Positions 43,488-51,620 of a DNA stretch of 64,000 nt are shown here, in pieces (position 1 is the stretch's first letter; every line of letters starts with the position of its first letter). The position numbers and the translations under genes were made by a program. The notes under the pieces were generated by a model, which saw only the letters and a list, made by a program, of their open reading frames with translations, was not told the origin of the DNA and made no database searches. Source of the DNA: Tamlana flava (GTDB lineage Bacteria > Bacteroidota > Bacteroidia > Flavobacteriales > Flavobacteriaceae); NCBI RefSeq assembly GCF_041287255.1, contig NZ_JBGGTX010000002.1:186001-250000 (forward strand). The letters run 5' to 3'.

Positions 43488-45182
43488 TTAAGGTTTAATA
43501 TCTCTTAACTTAAGCTGCAAACTTACATTGCCACGCCATTCGTTTTCATCAATTGAATAAACTGCCTTGAACGGTTTCCCCTCTGAAATAATATCGAATT
43601 TGTCCCCCATACCAAAACCTATCCCAACAAACCTACTTGAAGAATTAGATTGTGTTGCTGTGAGCCTTAAATGTGTTTTGTCATCTCCCACACATTTCCC
43701 GTACCCCGTGTCAATCAAGCTATCTGTCATAAAAACGGGTGTCATATTGCTTGGGCCATAAGGAGCAAACTGTTTTAATATTCTGTAAAATTTAGGTGTA
43801 ATATCGGCTAAATCTATTTTAGCATCAATCTTTATTTCGGGTGTCAACAAGTTTCTATCAATAGTTTTGGAAACCACGGTTTCAAAAGCCTTTTTGAAGG
43901 CTTCATAATTTTCTTCTTCAAGTGTTAAACCCGCAGCATATTTATGACCACCGAATTGCTCGATGTGTTCTTTGCAAGCTTCCAAAGCATTGTAAATATC
44001 GAAGTCCCTAACCGAACGCGCAGAAGCCGCTAATTTATTTCCACTTTTGGTAAACACCAAAGTTGGCCTGTAATAGGTTTCTGTTAATCTGGACGCCACA
44101 ATGCCAATTACCCCTTTGTGCCATTCTTTATGATAGACAACCGTTGTTAATCTATTCTGTTCGCCTAGTTCTTCAATTTGTAGCAGAGCCGCTTCAGTAA
44201 TTTGCTTATCGGTTTCACGTCTTTCTAAATTATAATTGTTGATTTCCTCAGCATATTTTTCGGCAAGTTCATCTTCCTCTTCTGATAGCAATGTTACCGC
44301 ATAATTACCATGCTCCATCCTACCCGCGGCGTTAATTCTGGGCGCCAATACAAAAACAACATCGTGTATGGTGAGTTCGGTTTTATTGACTTTATCTAAA
44401 ATAGCCTTGATACCTGGCCTTGGGTTTGTATTGATTACCATCAATCCAAAATAAGCTAAAACCCGATTTTCACCATCAATGGGAACAATGTCTGCACCTA
44501 TCGCGGTTGCAACCAAATCGAGGTATTCGGTTAAATCGGACGCCGTTTTTCCCTCTTTTGAAGCCAAAGCCTGAACCAATTTAAAGCCCACACCGCAGCC
44601 ACATAATTCTTTATAAGGGTAATTACAATCTTCACGTTTGGGATCTAAAACAGCAGCTGCATCGGGTATTTCAGCATCAGGACGGTGATGGTCACAAATA
44701 ATAAAATCGATGCCCAATGATTTGGCATGCGCTACTTTGTCGACAGATTTAATGCCGCAATCCAATGCAATAACCAAGGTAAAATCATTCTCCAAAGCAA
44801 AATTGATACCCTTATATGAAATGCCATAACCTTCATCGTAACGATTCGGGATATAGGTATAGATTAAATTGTGTCTTGTTTTTAAGTACGATGACATTAG
44901 TGCCACAGAGGTTGTTCCGTCTACATCGTAATCGCCGTAAATCAATATATTTTCTTTGTTGATAATGGCTTTTTCAATGCGGGCCACAGCTTTATCCATG
45001 TCCTTCATTAAGAACGGATCGTGCAAATGCTTGAGTTTGGGCCTAAAAAACTGTTTGGCTTCTTCGTAGGTTTCAATGCCACGTTGCAATAGCAAGGTTG
45101 CTATATTGGCATCTACCTGAAGTGCTTTTTGTAAAGCCTTAACTTTTTCGGGCTTCGGTTGTGGTTTGATGGTCCAGCGCAT
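43488..45182 (-). CDS. recJ: Single-stranded-DNA-specific exonuclease RecJ
   Basis: A 5'-3' single-strand exonuclease of the DHH family for recombination and mismatch repair. The 564 residues contain motif I YGDYDVDGTTSVAL, motif III DHHRPDAEIPDAAAVLDP, the DHHA1 region FGGHKYAAGLTL and the C-terminal OB-like domain. The length is typical. It heads the recJ-MFS pair. Confidence 0.95.
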   Translation of the reverse strand: MRWTIKPQPKPEKVKALQKALQVDANIATLLLQRGIETYEEAKQFFRPKLKHLHDPFLMKDMDKAVARIEKAIINKENILIYGDYDVDGTTSVALMSSYLKTRHNLIYTYIPNRYDEGYGISYKGINFALENDFTLVIALDCGIKSVDKVAHAKSLGIDFIICDHHRPDAEIPDAAAVLDPKREDCNYPYKELCGCGVGFKLVQALASKEGKTASDLTEYLDLVATAIGADIVPIDGENRVLAYFGLMVINTNPRPGIKAILDKVNKTELTIHDVVFVLAPRINAAGRMEHGNYAVTLLSEEEDELAEKYAEEINNYNLERRETDKQITEAALLQIEELGEQNRLTTVVYHKEWHKGVIGIVASRLTETYYRPTLVFTKSGNKLAASARSVRDFDIYNALEACKEHIEQFGGHKYAAGLTLEEENYEAFKKAFETVVSKTIDRNLLTPEIKIDAKIDLADITPKFYRILKQFAPYGPSNMTPVFMTDSLIDTGYGKCVGDDKTHLRLTATQSNSSSRFVGIGFGMGDKFDIISEGKPFKAVYSIDENEWRGNVSLQLKLRDIKP

Positions 45183-45210
45183 ATCCCTCTTTTACTTCCT
45201 TTAAGGAAAC

Positions 45211-45633
45211 TTATTTGCTGTGAAAATGCGTTTGAACATCCAACTCTGAAAACTGGCGGAACATTTCCATTACTCCACAATACTTTTCTATGGACAAATC
45301 AACTGTACGTTGAAGTTTTTTTTCATTCAAATTGCCACCATAAAAATGGAAATGCATGGCTACTTTGTCATAATACTTGGGGTGTTCTTCAGTTAAATTG
45401 GCTTCAATTTCTATTTTAAAATCGTCAACCTCCAACTTCATTTTCTTTATTAAGGACGATACATCCAAACCTGAACAGCCAGCCAAAGCGGATAACATTA
45501 AAGCCTTTGGTCTGTAGCCTTCACCTTTTCCTCCATTGTCTTCACCTGCATCGATAAACAAATTATGCCCCGATGGATTTGTGCTCTCAAACCTCATCTC
45601 TCCTAACCAGGTTGTGGTAACTTGAACTGCCAT
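45211..45633 (-). CDS. OsmC family peroxide-resistance protein
   Basis: A 140-residue OsmC/Ohr-fold protein that reduces organic peroxides through two cysteines. These are C54 in ALAGCSGLDV and the second in EKYCGVMEMF. The family is cytoplasmic. The gene is divergent from an AhpD-like gene, so a paired thiol-dependent peroxide defence is plausible but inferred. Confidence 0.9.
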   Translation of the reverse strand: MAVQVTTTWLGEMRFESTNPSGHNLFIDAGEDNGGKGEGYRPKALMLSALAGCSGLDVSSLIKKMKLEVDDFKIEIEANLTEEHPKYYDKVAMHFHFYGGNLNEKKLQRTVDLSIEKYCGVMEMFRQFSELDVQTHFHSK

Positions 45634-45692
45634 TTTTTTAAACTATTTTTCGTTAATTGTTGTTGTCAAAAATACTACTAAAAAATAAAATT

Positions 45693-46283
45693 ATGCCTTT
45701 AGTAACGCCATTATCTCCGGATCATGATTTGGAAACCAAAAAATTAGCTCAGTTTTTTAATGAAACCTTGGGGTTTTGTCCAAATTCGGTACTGACCATG
45801 CAACATCGCCCTGAAATAAGTAAAGCATTCATTAATTTGAACAAAGCGGTAATGGCCAATAAAGGTAGGGTTACTTCAGCATTAAAGCGCATGATTGCCT
45901 GGGTAAGCAGCAATGCTTCCGGCTGCAGATACTGTCAAGCACATGCCATTAGGGCAGCGGAACGTTATGGTGCCGAACAAGAACAATTGGATAATATTTG
46001 GGACTACAAAACGCACCCTGCTTTTAGCAAAGCCGAACGGGCCGCACTAGACTTTAGTCTGGCTGCTTCGAAAACACCAAATGCCGTTGACGAAACCATT
46101 AAAAAACGCCTTTACAAATATTGGAACGAAGGTGAAATAGTAGAAATGCTTGGGGTGATTTCACTGTTTGGTTATTTAAATAGATGGAACGACAGCATGG
46201 CCACAACCATTGAAAGCGGTGCCATTGAAAGTGGCACAAAATATTTAGGAAAACATGGTTGGGGAAAAGGGAAACATGTTTAA
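45693..46283 (+). CDS. Carboxymuconolactone decarboxylase/AhpD-like protein
   Basis: From the ATG at 45693 the protein is 196 residues (an in-frame TTG run upstream is an unlikely start). The redox motif GCRYCQAHAI is the CxxC-x-H core of AhpD-like alkylhydroperoxidases. The N-terminal PNSVLTMQHRPEI and KRMIAWVSS fit the peroxidase-related subgroup. A role in peroxide or thiol chemistry is likely. It is divergent from the OsmC gene. Confidence 0.87.
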   Translation: MPLVTPLSPDHDLETKKLAQFFNETLGFCPNSVLTMQHRPEISKAFINLNKAVMANKGRVTSALKRMIAWVSSNASGCRYCQAHAIRAAERYGAEQEQLDNIWDYKTHPAFSKAERAALDFSLAASKTPNAVDETIKKRLYKYWNEGEIVEMLGVISLFGYLNRWNDSMATTIESGAIESGTKYLGKHGWGKGKHV

Positions 46284-46313
46284 TATTTTTAAATTGTTAG
46301 ATTTTTTGATCGC

Positions 46314-46658
46314 TTAGCTTTCGCTCAATGCTTCACCTTCAAAAACCAACCCTTCAAACCCTGTTTTTATAAAATTTCTAATATTTTGGTGCCCTATTCC
46401 ATTTGGGTCTTTCAACACTTCATCAAAATAAAATTTGCCAAAACATGCTAAGGTTTCATCTTTTGTAAATTCTTGCTGTTTTGCAAAAGAAAACAGTTTG
46501 CAAGACCCTGAATTTTGTCCCGCCTCATTATATAACTCACCATTTTTAAAGGCCGTTGGTATAAAATTATAGTTGGCTTCAATAATCGCTATGGTTTCAG
46601 AAAACTCAATGTCTTTTGGCGATTCCTTTAGTTTATTTTTAAATGCCACTATGGTCAT
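46314..46658 (-). CDS. HopJ family protein
   Basis: A 114-residue protein of the HopJ family, named after a Pseudomonas type III effector. Recognised segments are IEANYNFIPTAFKNGE, NEAGQNSGSCKLFSFA and CFGKFYFDEVLKDPNG. The family is widespread in free-living bacteria without type III secretion, and no secretion genes are here, so the effector name is misleading. It starts 3 bases after the rsmI stop. Function unknown. Confidence 0.85.
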   Translation of the reverse strand: MTIVAFKNKLKESPKDIEFSETIAIIEANYNFIPTAFKNGELYNEAGQNSGSCKLFSFAKQQEFTKDETLACFGKFYFDEVLKDPNGIGHQNIRNFIKTGFEGLVFEGEALSES

Positions 46659-46661
46659 TTT

Positions 46662-47336
46662 TTAATTGTTTTTTCCTGCCACAACCACTACAATTTCCCC
46701 TTTCGGTGGTTTATTGATGTAATATTCCAAAACTTCCTTTGCTGTTCCTCGAATGGTTTCTTCATATAGCTTGGTTAGTTCTCTAGATACCGACACTTGT
46801 CTATCTTCACCTAAATACTCACAAAAATGCCCAAGGGTTTTAATCAGCTTATGTGGGCTTTCATAAAAAATCATGGTTCGGGTTTCTTCTGCTAAAAGTA
46901 AAAGTCGAGTTTGTCTTCCTTTTTTAACCGGCAAAAAACCTTCAAAAACAAACTTATCGTTGGGCAGGCCGCTATTCACCAAAGCAGGTACAAAAGCTGT
47001 TGCTCCGGGCAAACATTCTATTTCAATGCCATTTTCAATACAAGCTCGTGAAAGTAAAAACCCAGGGTCTGAAATAGCCGGTGTTCCAGCATCGCTAATA
47101 AGTGCTACCGTTGTTCCTGCTTTTAATTTTTGGATAATGGTTTCAACCGTTTTATGCTCGTTGTGCATGTGGTGCGATTGCATATGGGTTGAGATTTCAA
47201 AATGCTTTAAAAGTTTTCCTGAGGTCCGGGTGTCTTCGGCAAGTATTAAATCAACTTCCCTTAAAACATCTAAGGCCCTTAATGTGATGTCCTTTAAATT
47301 CCCAATGGGTGTCGGGACAATATAGAGTCTACTCAT
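46662..47336 (-). CDS. rsmI: 16S rRNA (cytidine1402-2'-O)-methyltransferase
   Basis: Methylates the 2'-hydroxyl of C1402 in 16S rRNA using S-adenosylmethionine. The 224 residues begin with LYIVPTPIGNLKDITLRAL and contain ILAEDTRTSGKLL, ISDAGTPAISDPG and the C-terminal GEIVVVV. The length is shorter than E. coli RsmI, which has an extra C-terminal segment. It lies between a conserved hypothetical gene and the HopJ gene with gaps of 3 bases each side. Confidence 0.94.
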   Translation of the reverse strand: MSRLYIVPTPIGNLKDITLRALDVLREVDLILAEDTRTSGKLLKHFEISTHMQSHHMHNEHKTVETIIQKLKAGTTVALISDAGTPAISDPGFLLSRACIENGIEIECLPGATAFVPALVNSGLPNDKFVFEGFLPVKKGRQTRLLLLAEETRTMIFYESPHKLIKTLGHFCEYLGEDRQVSVSRELTKLYEETIRGTAKEVLEYYINKPPKGEIVVVVAGKNN

Positions 47337-47339
47337 ATG

Positions 47340-48083
47340 CTAATTAAACTTGGCCTCCAAAACTTGCATAAAACGCTCTTCAAACTCTTCTTTGCCAACC
47401 CAATTGTTATAATCTGGCTTCACTACACCTTCAATAAAGTTTTTCGCGTTTTCGAAAGAAACAAAAGTGTTTAACTGAGATACCACACGGTTATAGTCCT
47501 CAGCCTCACCACCAAATAAATGTTTAATAAAAGCTATTTTGTCGTTCAGCCCAATGTTTAACCCGCGATTTTTCAACTTATCGTTCAGCGATTTTTTATC
47601 AGCGGAAGTGCCATTTTGCACTTTTGATATGGGTTCAAAAATAGGCGTTTCGTCAAAGCCAGCAGTAATATCGTCTAAATTATATCGCTTCACTTGTTGT
47701 TTGGGTATGGCTTCTTCAAAAACAGTTTCGATTTCTTCGGTATCTTCTGGCATTTGCGCGACCATATCTTTAATCTTGTTCATAACGGGTTCCATAATTG
47801 CATCATCTTCAACTTCGTCAAGATTGATGTAAATTTTATCTTCAACTTCAATATTGTCGCTTATCTTGTTGTTGAAAGCCGTATCCAACATTCCAAAAAA
47901 TGAGGAATCGTTTCCAATGGTTGGCAAATCGCCTTCAAAATTATCGTGGGCAAATTTTAACACCGACAGCTTTTCGTAAAGCTCCGATACTTCGGCATGC
48001 ATTTTAAGCACATCTTCCTTGCCCTTTAATTTTAGTATTCGGTGTGCAATGCTTATAAGTTCAGCTTCTATCTTCTTCTTCAT
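47340..48083 (-). CDS. Conserved hypothetical protein, charged and helical
   Basis: I do not recognise this 247-residue cytoplasmic protein. It is acidic, rich in predicted helix in residues 1-45 (IAHRILKLKGKEDVLKMHAEV) and 165-247, with a low-complexity acidic linker between (for example EDTEEIETVFEE). The C-terminal part has LNDKIAFIKHLFGG and NWVGKEEFEERFM. I believe similar proteins occur next to rsmI in other flavobacteria. It starts opposite tdk and stops 3 bases before rsmI. Confidence 0.8.
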   Translation of the reverse strand: MKKKIEAELISIAHRILKLKGKEDVLKMHAEVSELYEKLSVLKFAHDNFEGDLPTIGNDSSFFGMLDTAFNNKISDNIEVEDKIYINLDEVEDDAIMEPVMNKIKDMVAQMPEDTEEIETVFEEAIPKQQVKRYNLDDITAGFDETPIFEPISKVQNGTSADKKSLNDKLKNRGLNIGLNDKIAFIKHLFGGEAEDYNRVVSQLNTFVSFENAKNFIEGVVKPDYNNWVGKEEFEERFMQVLEAKFN

Positions 48084-48190
48084 AGTTTATAATTTTAAAA
48101 TTAATGCACAATAGGCTTTTGTTTTTTGATAAATTTACGCCACCTTTATGCAAACGAAAAATGGCACTGATTTAGTGTTAAAATTACGAA

Positions 48191-48838
48191 ATGTTTCTCG
48201 AAAATACGGTAAATCATAAAGAACAATTTGGCTGGATAGAAGTTATCTGCGGCTCGATGTTTTCTGGAAAAACCGAAGAACTCATTAGGAGGTTAAAGCG
48301 TGCACAGTTTGCCCGACAAAAAGTCGAGATTTTTAAACCCGCCATTGATGTGCGTTACGATGAGGATATGGTTGTTTCCCACGATGCCAACGAAATACGT
48401 TCAACACCTGTTCCTGCGGCTGCAAACATTCCAATATTGGCGGATGGCTGCGATGTTGTTGGCATTGATGAAGCTCAGTTTTTTGATGACGAAATTGTTC
48501 GCATCTGTAACGATTTGGCCAATAAAGGCGTTCGAGTAATTGTTGCTGGGTTGGATATGGATTTTAAAGGAAATCCCTTTGGCCCAATGCCGCATTTGAT
48601 GGCTACTGCCGAATATGTTACCAAAGTGCATGCGGTTTGTACGCGTACCGGAAATTTGGCACAGTATAGCTACCGAAAAGCGAAAAGCGATAATCTAGTG
48701 CTTTTGGGAGAGGTTGAAGAATACGAACCTTTAAGCCGAGCTGCTTATTTTAAAGCGATGTTGCGCGATAAAGTGCGGAACATGAAGGTTACCGATGCCG
48801 AAGAAATAATCAATAAACCTAAAGACCCCGATGCCTAA
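48191..48838 (+). CDS. tdk: Thymidine kinase
   Basis: Salvages thymidine with ATP. The 215 residues have the P-loop GSMFSGKTEELIRRL (residues 21-35), FKPAIDVRYDEDMVVSHD and the Walker B/catalytic DEAQFFDDE. The substrate-lasso segment includes CTRTGNLAQYSYRK; zinc cysteines are reduced relative to E. coli Tdk (C147 seen; the others are not all apparent). It overlaps alr by 8 bases. Confidence 0.94.
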   Translation: MFLENTVNHKEQFGWIEVICGSMFSGKTEELIRRLKRAQFARQKVEIFKPAIDVRYDEDMVVSHDANEIRSTPVPAAANIPILADGCDVVGIDEAQFFDDEIVRICNDLANKGVRVIVAGLDMDFKGNPFGPMPHLMATAEYVTKVHAVCTRTGNLAQYSYRKAKSDNLVLLGEVEEYEPLSRAAYFKAMLRDKVRNMKVTDAEEIINKPKDPDA

Positions 48839-49937
48839 AGCACAAGAAACGGTGCTAGAAATTGACTTAAAGGCACTTCAACATAATTTTATCCATCTTA
48901 AATCAAAATTACAACCAGGCACCAAGTTTTTGGCGGTGGTTAAAGCCTATGCTTACGGAAGCGATTCTTGTGAAATTGCCAAATATTTACAAGAACAGAA
49001 TGTTGATTATTTTGCAGTTGCCTATAGCAATGAAGGGGTTACTTTGCGCAAAACAGGTATTACCAAACCCATTTTGGTTTTGCATCCGCAAACCGTGAAT
49101 TTTGAAGAGCTTATTGAAAACTGTCTAGAACCGAGTTTGTATAACGCGAAGATTCTTAACGAATTTATCGATATCGCCTCAACAAAAAACCTTGAAGACT
49201 ACCCGATTCATATTAAGTTTAATACTGGTTTAAATAGATTGGGTTTTGACGGAAGCGCTGTTGACCAAATTGTTTCAAGATTAGAAACTACCAAAACGGT
49301 AAAGGTGAAATCTATTTTTTCACATTTAGCCGCCAGTGAGGACCTAAACGAAAAACCATTCACCATACAGCAAATAGATGATTTCAAAGCTATTGCCCAC
49401 AATTTTACAAAAGCTGTTGGATACGAGCCCATACTGCATATGTGTAATACATCGGGTATTTTAAATTATCCTGAAGCCCATTTCAACATGGTAAGGAGTG
49501 GCATTGGCCTGTACGGATTTGGCAATTCTGAAAAAGAAAGCAAGCAGTTAAAACCCATAGGTACTTTAAAAACCGTTGTTTCTCAAATCCACCATATTAA
49601 AAAAGGAGAATCCGTAGGCTACAATCGTGCTTTTAAAAGTAACTCAGTTATAAAAACAGCAACATTGCCCATCGGCCATGCTGACGGTATTGGTAGGATT
49701 TATGGCAAGGGTAAAGGCTACGTTACTATTAACAACCAAAAAGCACCCATCATTGGCAATGTTTGCATGGATATGATTATGGTCAATATTTCGAATATAG
49801 ACTGTAAAGAAGGAGACGAAGTCATCGTTTTTGGACAAAGCCCAACAGCCGAAAAACTAGCGGAAAGTGCAAACACTATTTCTTACGAACTTATTACGTC
49901 TATTTCCCAAAGGGTTAAGAGAATTTTCTTAAGGTAG
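48831..49937 (+). CDS. alr: Alanine racemase
   Basis: Makes D-alanine for peptidoglycan with PLP. The 368 residues have the PLP lysine in VVKAYAYGSD (K38), GYNRAF near the active-site tyrosine, and the C-terminal MDMIMVNIS. Many Bacteroidota fuse this enzyme to MurF; here it stands alone. It overlaps tdk by 8 bases. Confidence 0.93.
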   Translation: MPKAQETVLEIDLKALQHNFIHLKSKLQPGTKFLAVVKAYAYGSDSCEIAKYLQEQNVDYFAVAYSNEGVTLRKTGITKPILVLHPQTVNFEELIENCLEPSLYNAKILNEFIDIASTKNLEDYPIHIKFNTGLNRLGFDGSAVDQIVSRLETTKTVKVKSIFSHLAASEDLNEKPFTIQQIDDFKAIAHNFTKAVGYEPILHMCNTSGILNYPEAHFNMVRSGIGLYGFGNSEKESKQLKPIGTLKTVVSQIHHIKKGESVGYNRAFKSNSVIKTATLPIGHADGIGRIYGKGKGYVTINNQKAPIIGNVCMDMIMVNISNIDCKEGDEVIVFGQSPTAEKLAESANTISYELITSISQRVKRIFLR

Positions 49938-49963
49938 AACTTATCAAATGTTAATTTTTTAAC

Positions 49964-49971
49964 TATTTTTG
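49964..49971 (+). promoter_or_regulatory. -7 box of mscL promoter
   Basis: TATTTTTG matches TAnnTTTG exactly, 29 bases before the mscL ATG. Confidence 0.45.
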
Positions 49972-49999
49972 AGTATCACTAACTATAAATTATGTTATT

Positions 50000-50401
50000 A
50001 TGTTAAAAGAGTTTAAGGATTTTGCAATGAAAGGCAACTTGGTTGATATAGCCGTTGCATTTGTAATGGGTGCAGCTTTTAATAAAGTTGTTAGCTCGTT
50101 TACCGGTGGCATTGTGTCGCCATTAATTGGATTAATCTTCAAATCCGACTTCAAAGACCAAAAATGGATTATAACCGAAGGCACCTTAAATGATGCCGGA
50201 GAAACCGTAGGTGAAGTTGCCGTATTGTGGGGAGACTTTTTAACTAATGTAATTGACTTTATTATTGTAGCATTTGTAATGTTCATGATTATAAAAGGCA
50301 TCAACAAAACGAAGAAGAAAGAAGAGCCAGCACCTGCAGCACCAAAAGGCCCTTCACAAGAAGAGTTACTAGCTGAAATTAGAGATTTGTTAAAAAAATA
50401 A
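50000..50401 (+). CDS. mscL: Large-conductance mechanosensitive channel
   Basis: A pore that opens under membrane tension at hypo-osmotic shock. The 133 residues have an N-terminal helix (EFKDFAMKGN), TM1 VDIAVAFVMGAAFNKVV, a periplasmic loop with KSDFKD, TM2 VIDFIIVAFVMFMIIKG and a lysine/glutamate-rich C-terminal bundle. A terminator follows. Confidence 0.96.
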   Translation: MLKEFKDFAMKGNLVDIAVAFVMGAAFNKVVSSFTGGIVSPLIGLIFKSDFKDQKWIITEGTLNDAGETVGEVAVLWGDFLTNVIDFIIVAFVMFMIIKGINKTKKKEEPAPAAPKGPSQEELLAEIRDLLKK

Positions 50402-50440
50402 CAAAACGTCAATAATATAACAATCTGTTATTTGTTGTTA

Positions 50441-50476
50441 AAAAGCCCCTGTTTTTTAAAAATGGGGGCTTTTTTT
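50441..50476 (+). terminator. mscL terminator
   Basis: A 6-bp GC-rich stem (agcccc/ggggct) around an AT-rich loop is followed by seven T, about 40 bases after the mscL stop. Confidence 0.85.
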
Positions 50477-50500
50477 AGATTCTAAAATGGAATTAATACT

Positions 50501-50508
50501 TAGTTTTG
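50501..50508 (+). promoter_or_regulatory. -7 box of asd promoter
   Basis: TAGTTTTG matches TAnnTTTG exactly, 28 bases before the asd ATG. Confidence 0.45.
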
Positions 50509-50536
50509 TCCTCACAAAATTTTAAAAATTAAAAAA

Positions 50537-51526
50537 ATGAAAGTAGCTGTTGTTGGTGCCACTGGTATGGTTGGCGAAGTGATGCTAAAAGTTCTTGCAG
50601 AACGTAATTTTCCTATTTCCGAATTAATTCCCGTTGCTTCAGAGCGCTCTGTAGGGAAAACAATAACCTACAAGGGCACCGATTATAAAGTTGTTGGACT
50701 TGAAACGGCTGTTTCTATGCGTCCAGATATCGCTTTATTTTCAGCAGGCGGTGGAACCTCTTTAGAGTGGGCACCAAAATTTGCAGAAGTTGGCACAACA
50801 GTAGTAGACAATTCTTCCGCTTGGAGAATGGACCCAACAAAAAAATTAGTGGTTCCAGAAATTAATGCGAGCGTATTAACAAAAGACGATAAAATTATTG
50901 CCAATCCAAACTGCTCAACTATTCAATTAGTAATGGCATTGAATCCATTGCACAAAAAATACAAAATGAAACGTGTTGTGGTTTCAACATACCAATCGGT
51001 TTCTGGTACAGGTGTTAAAGCAGTACGTCAGTTAGAAAACGAAATTGCCGGTGTTGAAGGCGAAATGGCATATCCTTACCCTATTGGAAGAAATGCATTG
51101 CCTCACTGCGATGTTTTTGAGGAGAACGGATATACTAAAGAAGAAATGAAATTGGCTCGCGAACCGCAAAAAATTATGGGTGATCGAAGTTTTTCAGTAT
51201 CTGCTACAGCAGTTAGAATTCCAACTTCTGGAGGACATTCAGAATCCGTAAACGTTGAGTTTGAGAACGATTTTGATTTAGCTGAAGTTCGCAAATTATT
51301 GAGTGAAACTCCTGGTGTTGTGGTTCAAGACAATACAGCAACCAACACCTACCCTATGCCAATTTTTGCCCATGAAAAGGATGAAGTTTTTGTAGGGCGC
51401 ATTAGAAGGGATGAAACGCAGCCAAATACATTAAACATGTGGATTGTTGCCGATAATTTACGCAAAGGAGCTGCAACAAATACAATTCAAATTGCAGAAT
51501 ATTTAATTGAAAAAGGATTAGTATAG
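50537..51526 (+). CDS. asd: Aspartate-semialdehyde dehydrogenase
   Basis: Reduces aspartyl phosphate to the semialdehyde for lysine, threonine, methionine and diaminopimelate. The 329 residues begin with the NADP motif VAVVGATGMVGEVML, carry the catalytic C126 in NPNCSTIQL, and have the substrate histidine in SGGHSES. The length is standard for the shorter gram-positive-like type. A terminator follows. Confidence 0.96.
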   Translation: MKVAVVGATGMVGEVMLKVLAERNFPISELIPVASERSVGKTITYKGTDYKVVGLETAVSMRPDIALFSAGGGTSLEWAPKFAEVGTTVVDNSSAWRMDPTKKLVVPEINASVLTKDDKIIANPNCSTIQLVMALNPLHKKYKMKRVVVSTYQSVSGTGVKAVRQLENEIAGVEGEMAYPYPIGRNALPHCDVFEENGYTKEEMKLAREPQKIMGDRSFSVSATAVRIPTSGGHSESVNVEFENDFDLAEVRKLLSETPGVVVQDNTATNTYPMPIFAHEKDEVFVGRIRRDETQPNTLNMWIVADNLRKGAATNTIQIAEYLIEKGLV

Positions 51527-51551
51527 CACTTTATCAACTAAACCAATAAGC

Positions 51552-51588
51552 AAAAGCTTCTTCATTAAATTTGGAGAAGCTTTTTTTA
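51552..51588 (+). terminator. asd terminator
   Basis: A perfect 10-bp stem (aaaagcttct/agaagctttt) with a 13-base loop and a T-run lies 25 bases after the asd stop. Confidence 0.85.
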
Positions 51589-51590
51589 TT

Positions 51591-51598
51591 TACTTTTG
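51591..51598 (+). promoter_or_regulatory. -7 box of prolyl oligopeptidase gene
   Basis: TACTTTTG matches TAnnTTTG exactly. A TTTG at 51570-51573, inside the asd terminator, lies 17 bases upstream and may act as -33. The leader to the GTG at 51621 would be about 16 bases. Confidence 0.5.
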
Positions 51599-51620
51599 AA
51601 AAATCCAAAATTCATCAATT

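Noticed and set aside
46314..46658. HopJ-family protein as a secreted effector
   Set aside because: No type III secretion genes or export signal are present, and the family is common in free-living bacteria.
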